Origin: Methylovorus glucosotrophus
GTDB taxonomy: Bacteria > Pseudomonadota > Gammaproteobacteria > Burkholderiales > Methylophilaceae
DNA: 64,000 nucleotides
Assembly (NCBI RefSeq): GCF_009858335.1
Contig: NZ_VMSE01000001.1
Location: 620,001-684,000 of the forward strand
Reading direction: 5' to 3'
Below are positions 63,369 to 64,000 of the stretch, piece after piece (the stretch's first letter is position 1; every line of letters begins with the position of its first letter). The position numbers and the translations under genes were made by a program. The notes beneath the pieces are model-generated. The model had not been told where the DNA came from. It worked only from the letters and a program-made list of their open reading frames with translations, and searched no databases.

Positions 63369-64000
63369 TTATGCAAACTCACCTGATGAGAATGAGCCGC
63401 CAGGACTCATTAAATCCACTCCACATTGAAGATCCCGAAACCATTCAAGAAACTCTTTGACCGCAGCGCCCCGATAAACTGGCCCATGCTGCGGAGCAAT
63501 GATGTCAATATCAAGATCAGCAATATTGGCTAGCCAGCATCGTATTGCTTTGTTTGAACACATATACCGTTTATGAAACCCAGCTATATATGGTAGGTGA
63601 CTTTGGAAATCATCCACATATGGATCGTCTTTTTCCATGGGCAGCATCGCAGCTCCAATATCTCCAGTGAATAGTATTTTAGAGATCGGATCATAGACAT
63701 TGATTTGCCCCTCAGAGTGAAGGAAATGGGCGGGGATAACCTTGAGAGTGAAATCTGGAGCTAATTTATATTCCATGCCTTCATCAGGTACCCCTGAGAA
63801 GCATGACATGTCTTTCAGCCCGTAGTGAGGTAGAAATCGCATCCAAATCTTGGATACATATACAGGGCAGTCCGTCAGTTCCAACCAAGTAGAAATCCCA
63901 CCGACTATGTCAGGATCTTGATGTGAAAGGAAGATGGCTTTTATTTGGTCCGGACGAAGATACCGTAGTAGTTCAGCTAGAACGCGGGGCATGACTCCAA
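63369..64000 (-). CDS. Oxygen-binding diiron (ODP-like) metallo-beta-lactamase protein, 5' end cut
   Basis: About 207 residues of an MBL-fold protein are visible; the first part lies right of the window (an internal ATG at 63992 is probably not the start). Metal ligands: LSHQDPDIVGG (H-x-D-x-D), HFLHSEGQINVYDPISKILFTGDIGAA and APQHGPVYRG. This set and the HSEG and TGDIGA context match the flavodiiron-like ODP family, which binds O2 at a diiron site without a flavodoxin domain. It is directly upstream of the GGDEF-EAL gene, so it may report oxygen to it. Confidence 0.84.
   Translation of the reverse strand, partial: GVMPRVLAELLRYLRPDQIKAIFLSHQDPDIVGGISTWLELTDCPVYVSKIWMRFLPHYGLKDMSCFSGVPDEGMEYKLAPDFTLKVIPAHFLHSEGQINVYDPISKILFTGDIGAAMLPMEKDDPYVDDFQSHLPYIAGFHKRYMCSNKAIRCWLANIADLDIDIIAPQHGPVYRGAAVKEFLEWFRDLQCGVDLMSPGGSFSSGEFA

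Overview
The window looks like chromosomal DNA of a beta-proteobacterium, most likely a methylotroph-type member of the Nitrosomonadales (Methylophilaceae-like). This is inferred from the gene order, moderately GC-rich coding sequence, DUF3579, DUF3034 and 'methylamine utilization' cupredoxin families, type-B ribosomal protein L31 and a trxA-rho pair. I could not search a database, so the genus is not asserted.

Layout. 1-2 kb: the start of a TonB-dependent receptor and a VOC protein. 2-10.2 kb: a molybdenum region. The cofactor genes moaA-mobA-mobB-moeA run leftward; a one-domain ModE regulator and then an OprP-like porin followed by modA-modB-modC run rightward. A 24-bp ModE-like operator lies in front of the porin. 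10.3-14.2 kb: a GT39-type glycosyltransferase, rpmE2, rho and trxA. 14.3-18.4 kb: an EAL protein facing a large PilZ-like protein, then yqhA and a TlpA-like thioredoxin. 18.5-24 kb: DUF3579, the conserved envelope/replication cluster dolP-diaA-yraN-lpoA with divergent rsmI, then pyrC. 24-28.5 kb: a GGDEF-EAL membrane protein in an apparent operon with a cupredoxin and a globin lipoprotein, divergent from a DUF3034 protein. 28.5-36.4 kb: tas, an Anbu-type proteasome homologue, a 2H phosphoesterase, an SRPBCC protein, a DinG/YoaA helicase, a LysR regulator, DUF2798, a beta-hydroxyacid dehydrogenase and a DUF202 protein. 36.5-39.4 kb: an unknown gene and groES-groEL behind a sigma-32-type promoter. 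39.4-49.9 kb: an EamA exporter, small conserved proteins, arfB, tsaB-rimI-uracil DNA glycosylase, a lemA-TPM-TPM operon, proS and a lytic transglycosylase. 50-55 kb: queA, tRNA-Leu(CAA), alkB and an inner-membrane sulfatase-fold transferase.

From about 54,978 to the right edge the sequence changes character. A 50-bp 3' fragment of tRNA-Arg(CCG) is followed immediately by a tyrosine integrase, and most later genes are visibly richer in A and T. This is the left end of an integrated element whose right end lies outside the window. Its cargo is a SIR2-HerA pair (a known anti-phage defence type), an SRAP protein overlapping a DUF2384 protein, an IHF-beta-like protein, and a leftward operon of an oxygen-binding-diiron-type metallo-beta-lactamase protein, a GGDEF-EAL protein and a small PAS protein.

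The main themes are molybdate uptake tied to cofactor synthesis, several c-di-GMP proteins with metal- or gas-sensing neighbours, and a tRNA-borne defence island.
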